DNA of 47,221 nt from Leptospira ainlahdjerensis (GTDB lineage Bacteria > Spirochaetota > Leptospiria > Leptospirales > Leptospiraceae). The notes under the pieces are model-generated. The model saw only the letters and a program-made list of their open reading frames with translations, was not told the DNA's origin and searched no databases. A program made the translations under genes and the position numbers. Shown here one piece after another: positions 20,101-27,065 of this stretch; positions within the stretch are counted from its first letter, which is position 1, and every line of letters begins with the position of its first letter. Location: NCBI RefSeq assembly GCF_016919175.1, contig NZ_JAFFPU010000020.1, positions 1 through 47,221 on the forward strand. Direction: 5' to 3'.

Positions 20101-20629
20101 GATATTCCTGACGAATCGCGTTAGCCGAAATCGGAATCAAATTTCGAACCACCGGTTTCGGATAATAGCGAATCTTTTCAAAAAGGGGCTGAACCGCTTC
20201 GTAAGAACCCGGATTTGTGGTTTCCAACTTTTCGATCAAAGAAGCGGCATCGGAACCCAAAGCCTGAATACTCGGCCTGCTGACAAGAAGAGCCGACTGA
20301 GTCGCACGAAGAGTTCCCAAATTATCTTCTCTCGTCGCTTTCGCAAGATTGTCACCTAATGCCTTGTTGAAATCGACAGGTTCCAGACTTACAAAAAAAC
20401 TTTTGAGAACCGGGAACCCATTCAGAATTGTAAAAAGAGAAATTCCATCATAGGAATCAATATTATCAAAGAAGATGGCTGGGTCGTATTGAGTGGATCG
20501 AGGCTTACATCCCGGAAAAAAGACAAAGAGAAGAGCAGAAAGAATTAGAATTCTATAAAATAGAATTCCTAACTTAGAATGTGGCACAGCACGGCTCGAT
20601 TTTCGGTTTATCTCGTTTTTCAAATTCAT
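17129..20629 (-). CDS. Giant lipoprotein of unknown function
   Basis: A 1166-residue exported protein. The N-terminus has a basic region, one hydrophobic stretch and lipobox FFPGC with Cys41. The mature part is helical and mixed, with a long leader of alternating charged helices, a central Tyr/Gly/Asn-rich section (NKNRRDGAGNFLSPDGS near residue 520) and no obvious repeats, catalytic motif or membrane segment. I recognise no domain. It is first in a two-gene operon with the 992-residue lipoprotein, and the upstream region (20630-20840) holds a 14-bp palindrome and direct repeats that suggest specific regulation. Its size and lack of relatives by eye make it one of the least understood proteins here. 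Confidence 0.85.
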   Translation of the reverse strand: MNLKNEINRKSSRAVPHSKLGILFYRILILSALLFVFFPGCKPRSTQYDPAIFFDNIDSYDGISLFTILNGFPVLKSFFVSLEPVDFNKALGDNLAKATREDNLGTLRATQSALLVSRPSIQALGSDAASLIEKLETTNPGSYEAVQPLFEKIRYYPKPVVRNLIPISANAIRQEYLSKTKDQVTQSIHDFSRDLKSQSTRDLLLEIEDVAYKGLIANANARAGVESLLNGFFDPVLVADRSLKDGFISIIYDLGEMMFKRAGFSDFKTPNTAMKELVFNLDKYFTAGGAQYNADYSDPVHPAEFKAFLMEGFQNVRTLLDTGAITATPVNLLQKTAENLSLLDFSARPSNVDGSLKELIRIDVDGKDRAYDGTSRSMSALETLFVVLTIANNYGFTWDTADTSNDWISGSTGGELTVGDAIHSLKSVIGSTSPFNFKNITNLSKTSDKVYKDGVVHRFDMNSRVLSLLEDNARGVTAPITDPTAANFDRVYNKTLPWALNWIKRVTYGGYGPYYNKNRRDGAGNFLSPDGSITRNSDLSETLFQPTWQTHSYEIQLNLPAPNNTKYVGLRGNRQNGPNVPNTFYTITEIPKSDAQRAVDSDEEAFYKNLQWLLYEKRFVAVLPVRAKLAATVAFEEALFITAIGNGLVGMLNLKPNCLPSACATDNGRWTIDNANYVKTYSAAGSDLTYLSNTPGDSVMLLEGWGFGADGQQAFQVTFVYPALWSLIVPNPDLIYGMLPPVISLNVPVLERLGFTTVGKVIPDQVNSNWAQRNTLTPLVVALTKSLDDQVSGQQTAGFKNPYTILTNLAEIFSRPLVFFGPDTTATSPTNPTPPSFTQVRTVGMADGFRNPIASTMEYFPLTNSGAQEYRTIISVLSENTRRFQDGALNLVGKTQLLTGLVKFLSQLGQPANVNVKVKIFNGLKLVMGEIKLNAETPTAVQFNLETKFTEWRDKVANYPTLNGTNIFDPLWVGVDDVVNLFKDYLSRSSGWSIVASLDFLLDLLLDISPSGAEITQLLNLASSLFYNPDNTRSYTITNILTQSLPPVLEAMAPYGRPLYGTGYYLAANGGFFSYLENRMFMNTTFTSKDLFADLKNFLRSDIIQNKQETNRSFLFSTGTLIQQMADIYQAGRKFSPVGFYMYDNWNNDQPTSTLWDDMNFMFSVQ

Positions 20630-20671
20630 CCCTAAATCCTCTTCTTCGGTTTCCCTGGAGGCAACTCCCTT

Positions 20672-20685
20672 GTAACGATCGTTAC
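20672..20685. promoter_or_regulatory. Perfect 14-bp palindrome, probable operator
   Basis: GTAACGATCGTTAC is a perfect palindrome, 43 bases upstream of the start codon of the giant lipoprotein operon. On the minus strand it follows a TATATATAAAA stretch that could be a -10 region, so a repressor bound here would block initiation or escape. The regulator is unknown. Confidence 0.55.
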
Positions 20686-20739
20686 GGGGTTTTATATATA
20701 TGCTATATTGTAATTATTTTATAAATAGATGCAATGTTT

Positions 20740-20775
20740 TTTTATATCAAGCGTTCAAATTTTATATCAAACGCT
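20740..20775. repeat. Two direct repeats spaced two helical turns apart
   Basis: TTTTATATCAAGCGTT (20740-20755) and TTTTATATCAAACGCT (20760-20775) differ at few positions and are offset by exactly 20 bases, about two turns of the helix. On the minus strand they read upstream of the lipoprotein operon promoter area, as activator sites often do. Confidence 0.5.
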
Positions 20776-20790
20776 ACAATATTTGATAAT

Positions 20791-20834
20791 CTAATTCGTC
20801 TAAATATAACATACGTTTTATTTAGACGAATTAG
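20791..20834. repeat. 16-bp perfect inverted repeat
   Basis: CTAATTCGTCTAAATA (20791-20806) and TATTTAGACGAATTAG (20819-20834) are perfectly complementary around a 12-base AT-rich loop. It lies between the TMEM43 gene terminator and the direct repeats, about 160 bases upstream of the lipoprotein operon. It has no T-run on either side, so it is not a standard terminator. Confidence 0.6.
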
Positions 20835-20842
20835 GAAACGCC

Positions 20843-20880
20843 TAAAAAAAGACCGGCCCTCTTTGGAAGAGAGGCCGGTC
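20843..20880 (-). terminator. Terminator of the TMEM43-like gene
   Basis: GACCGGCC (20851-20858) pairs with GGCCGGTC (20873-20880), and inside them CTCTT pairs with AAGAG with one bulged base. On the minus strand the stem is followed by seven T. It is 36 bases past the TMEM43-like stop codon. Confidence 0.9.
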
Positions 20881-20915
20881 CGATTCTTCGATCGAATTCG
20901 ATTTTTGAGGTCTGG

Positions 20916-22016
20916 TTAGGAAGCCGCCGGAGCGAACTTTTTCTTGTAGATCGCGTATCCGATCGCTCCCAAAAGGAGAATCAGCCAGACATACCAGAAT
21001 TTCACGAGAAGAATCGTGATCGCGGTCAGAACGAATGCAATCACTCCGAGAACCACCTTGATCAAACCTCCTCCCAAATCTCCTACAAACGGAATAAAAC
21101 TAAGAAGAGAGGTCAGAGGACCGGCCATCAGAGTAAAACTGCTGAACATCGCAAAAAATCCGATAAAACGCCCCACCCATTTCATCGTGTTATCGTCCGA
21201 TTGAATGTCTTTCATCGTTTCCGCAAAGCCTCCGACACTTGCATTCAAAAATTTATTTCCTTCTTCGGAAACGAATTTTCCGACCTTGTTGCCTTTGATA
21301 TCTCCGATAAAAGTCATCTCCCCGTCCGGAATCGGCGTCACGGAAACCTTAACTCTTTCACAACCTTCTTTCTCTTCTTCTGCGCAAGACTTGGAACTAA
21401 AAAGATAACCTTCTCCCAATACAAAACCGTTTGTATTGATTTCATTTTCATTTGCGTCTCTGGAAGAAACCTGAGAGGTAAAGTCTACGTCCGATAGATT
21501 GACAGAATACGATTTACCGTCGGCGAGAACACTTCCTCCGCTTGCGGATTCGGATTCGTCTTTAACGGATTTTCTATGAAATGCCTTAGAACGACATCCT
21601 GAAAGTTTAAAGCCTGACGGATTTTCAGGAGAAGAAGTCCATTCAAGAACACAATTGCGGACTTCTTTTTTATTACTTCCGGATCCTTCAGTTTTCACTT
21701 CTTCGTCCCAAGCATAAACTTCGGAACTTACGGAATAGGAAATGTAAGATCCGCTCTTTACAAAATTCCCGCTGAGAGGACTTGCCTTTAAGGTTCCAGT
21801 AATGTAAGAAGGTTGTCCTTCCTTTGCAGAACCGACGGGGGCCGCGTTCTTGAGAGCCGCACTTGCTTGCTCACAGGTTTCTACGTTGTAGATGATGATA
21901 AACGAAACCGGTAACAACACGACTCCTGTGAGAATACTCTTAAAAGAATTTCCCATCTGTGAGAGGAAACCTACACTTTCTGTTGAGGACATTCCGTCCG
22001 GGCTTTCAAACGCCAT
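20916..22016 (-). CDS. TMEM43-family membrane protein
   Basis: A membrane protein of the TMEM43 (LUMA) family, which is found in animals and in scattered bacteria; the bacterial role is unknown. One membrane helix near the N-terminus ([20 protein letters not shown]) is followed by a large beta-rich soluble part (about residues 50-270) with [13 protein letters not shown] and [11 protein letters not shown] segments, then three or four C-terminal helices from [14 protein letters not shown] to the end. The ATG at 22016 has an ideal AGGAG site and gives 366 residues; an in-frame ATG at 22058 would add 14 residues but has poor spacing. It stands alone with its own terminator. Confidence 0.8.
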   Translation of the reverse strand: MAFESPDGMSSTESVGFLSQMGNSFKSILTGVVLLPVSFIIIYNVETCEQASAALKNAAPVGSAKEGQPSYITGTLKASPLSGNFVKSGSYISYSVSSEVYAWDEEVKTEGSGSNKKEVRNCVLEWTSSPENPSGFKLSGCRSKAFHRKSVKDESESASGGSVLADGKSYSVNLSDVDFTSQVSSRDANENEINTNGFVLGEGYLFSSKSCAEEEKEGCERVKVSVTPIPDGEMTFIGDIKGNKVGKFVSEEGNKFLNASVGGFAETMKDIQSDDNTMKWVGRFIGFFAMFSSFTLMAGPLTSLLSFIPFVGDLGGGLIKVVLGVIAFVLTAITILLVKFWYVWLILLLGAIGYAIYKKKFAPAAS

Positions 22017-22398
22017 TGAACTTTCTCCTTTCTGAATTACAACTTGCTCCACCGCCATCCTTGTCTTTATTTCAATGAAAAGTCGAACAATTTCGACTTA
22101 TAGAAAGACAAGAATTCTCAGAGGCCTGGAGAGTTTCCGGGAAATCGGATGTTTGTAAATAATTTTTTATCTAATTTCAACTTGGAAAGAATGATAAATT
22201 AAAGTGGAAAGTGTTAAAAAAGAAAGAATTTTGCGATTTATCAAGATTTTAAGAAGAGCTTAGACATCGCCAAAAATATGGAGTTCATTCCGTTCGGGCC
22301 GGATTAACAAAGAAGAATCAAAACGAGTCGTCGTAAAGTTCAAACTTTTGTTTTTTTATCGGAACGACGTCGATCAAAGACGTTCTTCAAAGAAAAAA
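22017..22398. other. Gap between TMEM43-like and TetR genes
   Basis: About 380 bases between the TMEM43 start and the end of the TetR gene, both on the minus strand. It should hold the TMEM43 promoter. I see no gene, strong hairpin or repeat in it. Confidence 0.5.
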
Positions 22399-23058
22399 TC
22401 AGAGAGCGTTTGGCGGAGGAGGAACCGTCATTCCGATATATGTGTATTCGGTGACGGATTGAATAAATTCTTTCATCTCCTTGTCGGTTTTCTTCGGTTT
22501 AATCCTTCCTTCCAAAAAGAGCATAGCAATCCCGTGAATCATCGACCAGGCGGCCAACGTTTTCTCCCTCGTCTGTCCGGATCGAATCGCTCCCAATCGT
22601 TGTCCCAACCGAACGATCTCGTGTAACTGCCGATAGGTTCTTCTCGAAACCGCAGAGAGAGAAGGATGAAGATCCGCTCCACCGAACATGATTCTTGCAA
22701 ATTGCTGATTCTTCAGAATAAACTGGATATAAGTCCAACCGAGCGCACGCATCCTTCCAATAAAATCGTTGTCGGTTTTTTTAAGTTCTTTTCGGTAAGA
22801 AGAAAAATATTTCTGGAAACCTTTTTCAGCAATGGCCGCGAGCAGAGCATTCTTATTTTCAAAATGATGATAGGAAGCGACATGACTCACTCCGGCGTAA
22901 GCCGCTACCTTCCGAAGTGATATCTCCTCCAGAGTAGTCGTCTTCAATAGCTCCGCTCCGGCTAGTATTAAGTCCTCTCTCACTGTGACGCCGTTTTTTT
23001 TTAACGGCCTTCCCACTCCGAGATGCCGAGTCCGCGAAGCTTTTTTCTTTCCTGGCAT
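22399..23058 (-). CDS. TetR-family regulator, probable repressor of the beta-oxidation genes
   Basis: A 219-residue TetR regulator. The DNA-binding domain is preceded by a basic tail (MPGKKKASRTRHLG) and reads ILAGAELLKTTTLEEISLRKVAAYAGVSHVASYHHFENKNALL in pieces, matching the helix-turn-helix and YxHFxxK signature. The C-terminal half has the usual all-helical ligand pocket. I chose ATG 23058: the open frame extends to ATG 23115, but that extra segment is read from one of the two operator copies and would be an artefact. It is divergent from fadH-like and acyl-CoA dehydrogenase genes and separated from them by a pair of 19-bp inverted repeats, so it most likely represses both directions and is released by a fatty-acyl ligand. 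Confidence 0.92.
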   Translation of the reverse strand: MPGKKKASRTRHLGVGRPLKKNGVTVREDLILAGAELLKTTTLEEISLRKVAAYAGVSHVASYHHFENKNALLAAIAEKGFQKYFSSYRKELKKTDNDFIGRMRALGWTYIQFILKNQQFARIMFGGADLHPSLSAVSRRTYRQLHEIVRLGQRLGAIRSGQTREKTLAAWSMIHGIAMLFLEGRIKPKKTDKEMKEFIQSVTEYTYIGMTVPPPPNAL

Positions 23059-23098
23059 AAAAACTATATCCAGAAAAAGTTCTTTTTTCGCAAGACTA

Positions 23099-23117
23099 TA
23101 ATTACCACTGGTCATTT
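23099..23117. promoter_or_regulatory. Operator copy 1 for the TetR regulator
   Basis: TAATTACCACTGGTCATTT is repeated as its exact reverse complement at 23141-23159, 23 bases away. The inner ACCACTGGT is itself a 9-bp imperfect palindrome (ACCA, one base, TGGT), the usual form of a TetR half-site. It lies just upstream of the TetR start. Confidence 0.8.
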
Positions 23118-23140
23118 AATTCTTGATCTCGGTTTCAATA

Positions 23141-23159
23141 AAATGACCAGTGGTAATTA
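23141..23159. promoter_or_regulatory. Operator copy 2 for the TetR regulator
   Basis: AAATGACCAGTGGTAATTA is the exact reverse complement of copy 1. It lies 26 bases upstream of the dienoyl-CoA reductase start codon. Two mirror-image copies fit control of both divergent promoters. Confidence 0.8.
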
Positions 23160-23184
23160 ATATTAGGATCGACGGAGATTAATC

Positions 23185-25209
23185 ATGGAAAAAGCGTTTC
23201 AGGCCGTAAAAATCGGAAATTCCACAATTCCCAACCGATTTATCATGGGGTCCATGCACCTCGGACTCGAAGGTAAAACCGGGACCGCAGAAAGAATGGC
23301 AGCTTTTTACGGTAAACGGTTTGAAGGCGGAGTCGGCTTGATCGTCACCGGCGGAATTGCGGTGAACGAAGAAGCAAAAGGATCCAAACATTTTTTCAAC
23401 ATTCAGAATGCCGAACACGCGTCCGAGTTGCAAAAGATGAACTCTCTTTTAAAGGGAAAAGGAATTCTTTGCGCCCAACTTTTCCATGCTGGTCGATACG
23501 CCTTTGATAGAAACTGCGTAGCTCCGTCTGCGATCCGAGCTCCGATCAATCGTTATATTCCCCGCGCGCTCACCGAAGAAGATTGTTGGAAAACCGTGGA
23601 AGACTTTGGGATCGCCGCAAAACTTGCGAAGGAAACGGGATTCGGCGCGGTGGAAATCATGGGAAGCGAAGGTTATCTCATCAATCAATTTTTCTCTCCC
23701 GTTACAAATCAAAGAGACGATCATTTCGGAGGGGATTCCAAAAGAAGAATGAACATGGCCGTAGAAGTTCTTCGTTCGGTTATCAAAAATCTTCCCGAAG
23801 GGTTTCCGGTTATTTTTAGAATGTCCGGAATCGATCTCATCCCTGGAAATCCGACTTTCGAAGATGTTTGTCTTCTCGCTGATACATTAGAAAAAGAGAA
23901 TGTTTCAGCTTTGAATATTGGAATCGGTTGGCACGAATCCAGAATTCCAACGATCAGCCAATTGGTTCCGCGAGGGGCTTGGGCGAACATTGCAGGCAGA
24001 ATCAAAGAACAAACTCCGGGAGTTCTCATCATCGCGTCCAACAGAGTGAATGATCCGATTACGGCGCAAAGAATTTTTGAAAACAACCAAGCAGATATCA
24101 TTTCCATGGCGCGGCCTTTTCTTGCGGATGCGAATATCGTAAAAAAAATTCAAAACGGAATGTCGAATCGAATCAATACATGCATCGCCTGCAATCAGTC
24201 CTGTTTAGATCACGCATTCATCGACAAATCGGTTTCTTGTCTGGTAAATCCTGAAGCGGTAAACGAGCTCGACTACAAAACCGATTCTCAGGTAAAACCG
24301 CAAAAGGTAGTGGTGATCGGATCCGGACCGGCTGGCCTTGAAACCGCAAGAGCCGGCGCCTCGTTAGGACATAAGGTTATTCTAATAGAGAAATCGAATG
24401 AATTGGGTGGACAGTTCATACTTGCATCCAATATTCCCGGTAAATCCGAATTTAAAGAGACGATCCGATATTTTAAAAACGAACTTCCCGCGCTCGGGGT
24501 AGAGATCCGTTTGAATACTGATTGTGATCTCGAATTATTAAACGAAATCGATCCGGATACGATCGTCTTTGCCACCGGAGTAAAGCCGAGAGGATTCGAT
24601 CTTCCCGGAATCGACATCCTACCGATCGGAAATTACACTGATTATCTGACCGGAAAATTCAAGCCCGGAAAAAAAGTCGCGGTTATCGGCGGAGGCGGGA
24701 TCGGAGTGGACGTCGCTCACAAGCTCACTGAAGAGAACGATCCTACTCTGGAATCGTATTCTAAAAAATACAATATCGATTCTTATACGAACGCGGCGAT
24801 CCAACCCCACAGAGCAAAAAGGGAAGTTGCGATCTTTCGAAGAAACGGTAAACACGGTGCGGGACTCGGACCCACGACGTTCTGGGCTCTCAAACAAGAA
24901 CTGGAAGCGTCGGGTGTGGAATTCTTTCATGGACTCGACTACAAAGAGATTACGAAGGACGGACTCAAGGTAATCCTAAAGAATGGGGAGGAACTTTTAT
25001 ATCCATGCGATTCTCTGATTCTATGTGTGGGACAGGAAAGAGAAAACTCTCTTTATGAAGCGGTTCGTTCGCAATTCCCTCGGAAACAGATCTTTTTGAT
25101 CGGAGGAGCCAAAGACGCAAAGGGGATCGATGCGGAAAGGGCGTTCCTGGAAGGATTGAACGCGGCTTACGAAATCGGAAAAGAAAACAAGGTTTCGCAA
25201 CTCGCATAA
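23185..25209 (+). CDS. fadH: 2,4-dienoyl-CoA reductase-like oxidoreductase (FadH family)
   Basis: A 674-residue flavin/iron-sulfur reductase. The N-terminal Old Yellow Enzyme barrel (about 1-330) binds FMN, with HAGRYAF and GSEGYLINQFFSP motifs. C333, C336, C340 and C352 (CxxCxxxC then 11 residues then C) form the 4Fe-4S site between the domains. The C-terminal half has two dinucleotide folds: VVVIGSGPAGLETARAG near residue 374 for FAD and VAVIGGGGIGVDVA near residue 494 for NADPH. Enzymes of this layout reduce conjugated dienoyl-CoA made from unsaturated fatty acids. ATG 23185 has a GGAG site. It is followed after 16 bases by an acyl-CoA dehydrogenase, and its promoter contains the TetR operator pair. 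A relative acting on other enoates is possible. Confidence 0.92.
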   Translation: MEKAFQAVKIGNSTIPNRFIMGSMHLGLEGKTGTAERMAAFYGKRFEGGVGLIVTGGIAVNEEAKGSKHFFNIQNAEHASELQKMNSLLKGKGILCAQLFHAGRYAFDRNCVAPSAIRAPINRYIPRALTEEDCWKTVEDFGIAAKLAKETGFGAVEIMGSEGYLINQFFSPVTNQRDDHFGGDSKRRMNMAVEVLRSVIKNLPEGFPVIFRMSGIDLIPGNPTFEDVCLLADTLEKENVSALNIGIGWHESRIPTISQLVPRGAWANIAGRIKEQTPGVLIIASNRVNDPITAQRIFENNQADIISMARPFLADANIVKKIQNGMSNRINTCIACNQSCLDHAFIDKSVSCLVNPEAVNELDYKTDSQVKPQKVVVIGSGPAGLETARAGASLGHKVILIEKSNELGGQFILASNIPGKSEFKETIRYFKNELPALGVEIRLNTDCDLELLNEIDPDTIVFATGVKPRGFDLPGIDILPIGNYTDYLTGKFKPGKKVAVIGGGGIGVDVAHKLTEENDPTLESYSKKYNIDSYTNAAIQPHRAKREVAIFRRNGKHGAGLGPTTFWALKQELEASGVEFFHGLDYKEITKDGLKVILKNGEELLYPCDSLILCVGQERENSLYEAVRSQFPRKQIFLIGGAKDAKGIDAERAFLEGLNAAYEIGKENKVSQLA

Positions 25210-25225
25210 GGGATCTGAAAAGAAA

Positions 25226-26974
25226 ATGATAGCTAACAATTATTTTACGGACGACGAAGACTTAAGAATATTTTTCGAACATCTGATCGATTGGCCTTCG
25301 ATCGTAAAATCGACCGAAGGTGAAGAATTCTTCGATCACGAATACTATAAAAAAACGGCCGATTCGAGATATGAAATGGCTCCGTCTAACACGCAAGAGG
25401 CGATTGATCTCTACCGATCCAGTCTTGAATCCTTGGGAGAATTTTTCGGAAAGGAAGTCTCTCAACTTTCACAGACGATGGATAAAAAAAATCTTCGTTA
25501 CGAAAACGGAAAAGTGATCTTTCCGGAGGAAACGATCTCCATCTACGAAAAATTCCGCGAAACGGGACTCATGCCTTACTCCATCTCGAGGGAAGCCGGA
25601 GGACTCGGTTTTCCCGCAACCGTGGGAGCCTTTTTCGTGATGATCATGGCAAGAGGAGACGTTTCGTTTTGTATGACGATCACACTCTTAAACCTTGCTC
25701 AGATCGTCGCCAGATTCGGGACAGAAAAGCAGATAGAAGAATTCGCCGCAAAAGCCGCGTTAGGTGAAACTCTTTTTGCGATGGCTCTTACGGAACCCGA
25801 CTTCGGATCGGATCTAAATAACGTAAGAACGACCGCGATAAAAACCGAGGACGGAAGTTATCGTATCAACGGAACCAAACGTTTTATCTCCCAAGGATGC
25901 GGACTCGGACCTTATCCTTCGAGTCTTTTGACGCTTGCAAGAACCGGAAAGCAAAACGGAGGGGCTCGCGGACTTTCGGTATTTCTTGTAAAAAGTTCCG
26001 ATGCGACCGTGGCCGGAATCGAAACCAAAATGGGAATTCACGCATCTCCCACATGCGAGATCGTTTATGAGAATAGTTGCGCTGAACTTTTAGGCGAAGA
26101 GGGTCTCGGACTCACCCGTTATACAGCGGGAATGACAAATTTTATGCGGCTCGGAAGCGCGGCGGGCGGCCCTGGAGGAGGGGCAGGCGGATTCTATGAA
26201 TCCAAAAAATACGCGGAAGAAAGACAACAATTTGGCAAACCGATCGTGGAAATACCGGCGGTCGCGGAAATGCTCCACAAAATTCAAAGAGAAGTTAACG
26301 CGATGAGACTTCTTACATTCGAAACCGCTCGAGTCGTGGATCTATACCAACATCATCAAATCAGATTAGAAAAATCGAATAGAGAAGATAGAGAGATTCG
26401 AAAAGATGAAAGAGTAAAAACTTGGGGAAATTTAGCTTCGATTCTCACTCCGATTGCAAAATACTATTGTTCAGAGGAAGCCCACAAATGCGCTTATCTC
26501 GCGATTCAGATCCACGGAGGCGCGGGTTATACGGAAGACTATGACGTATCGAGAATGTTCCGAGATTCCAGGATTAATACGATCTACGAAGGAACCAGTC
26601 AGATTCACGTGAGAATCGCGACAGGCGCAATCGTCGCGGGAATGACACTCGATGGAAATTTCAGAAAATATCTGGAGACGATTCGAAAGGAAGTGGAAAA
26701 ACCTTCCCGATTCTTAACGGAACAATGGGACGCGTTCGAAAAAGCGGTCTCCATCTTTCGATCCATCGATCGGGACGATACAAAAGAGAAAGTTGCAGAA
26801 AATCTAATGATCCTCACCGCCCTTTGTCTCTGCAGTTTATTGTATGAAAGAGCCCTCTACAAGCTGGGACAAAACGATAGCCTGAGTCGTTGGACGAAAG
26901 ACTGCAGAGCCTATACGATCGAAAGCGCCGCGGTTTCAAAGGCTTGTCTCTATCGGATCGAAAACGCGGAATAA
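25226..26974 (+). CDS. Acyl-CoA dehydrogenase, long form
   Basis: A 582-residue FAD-dependent acyl-CoA dehydrogenase, the first step of a beta-oxidation turn. Signatures are MALTEPDFGSDLNNVRTTA in the middle domain, FISQGCGLG, and RDSRINTIYEGTSQIH with the likely catalytic Glu455 of IYEGTSQ. The extra length over the 380-residue form is an N-terminal helix region and a C-terminal extension of about 100 residues, as in the long FadE-like and very-long-chain types. It shares an operon with the FadH-like gene. A Gly-rich stretch at GGPGGGAGGF near residue 315 is a little unusual. Chain-length preference is not visible in the sequence. Confidence 0.94.
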   Translation: MIANNYFTDDEDLRIFFEHLIDWPSIVKSTEGEEFFDHEYYKKTADSRYEMAPSNTQEAIDLYRSSLESLGEFFGKEVSQLSQTMDKKNLRYENGKVIFPEETISIYEKFRETGLMPYSISREAGGLGFPATVGAFFVMIMARGDVSFCMTITLLNLAQIVARFGTEKQIEEFAAKAALGETLFAMALTEPDFGSDLNNVRTTAIKTEDGSYRINGTKRFISQGCGLGPYPSSLLTLARTGKQNGGARGLSVFLVKSSDATVAGIETKMGIHASPTCEIVYENSCAELLGEEGLGLTRYTAGMTNFMRLGSAAGGPGGGAGGFYESKKYAEERQQFGKPIVEIPAVAEMLHKIQREVNAMRLLTFETARVVDLYQHHQIRLEKSNREDREIRKDERVKTWGNLASILTPIAKYYCSEEAHKCAYLAIQIHGGAGYTEDYDVSRMFRDSRINTIYEGTSQIHVRIATGAIVAGMTLDGNFRKYLETIRKEVEKPSRFLTEQWDAFEKAVSIFRSIDRDDTKEKVAENLMILTALCLCSLLYERALYKLGQNDSLSRWTKDCRAYTIESAAVSKACLYRIENAE

Positions 26975-27065
26975 AAGAAATATTCGTCCCCTTGTCAGAA
27001 AACCTACTGAAATTTTTTTTTCGAGAGAATTTAGAATGAAAGAATGAATCTTGGATAGAAATCGT

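Noticed and set aside
20791..20834. Perfect 16-bp inverted repeat considered as a terminator
   Set aside because: There is no T-run on either exit side and a true terminator for the TMEM43-like gene lies just beside it at 20843-20880, so I list it as an inverted repeat only.
23059..23115. N-terminal extension of the TetR regulator to the ATG at 23115
   Set aside because: Those codons are read from the operator copy at 23099-23117, and a TetR domain preceded by its own basic tail starts properly at 23058.
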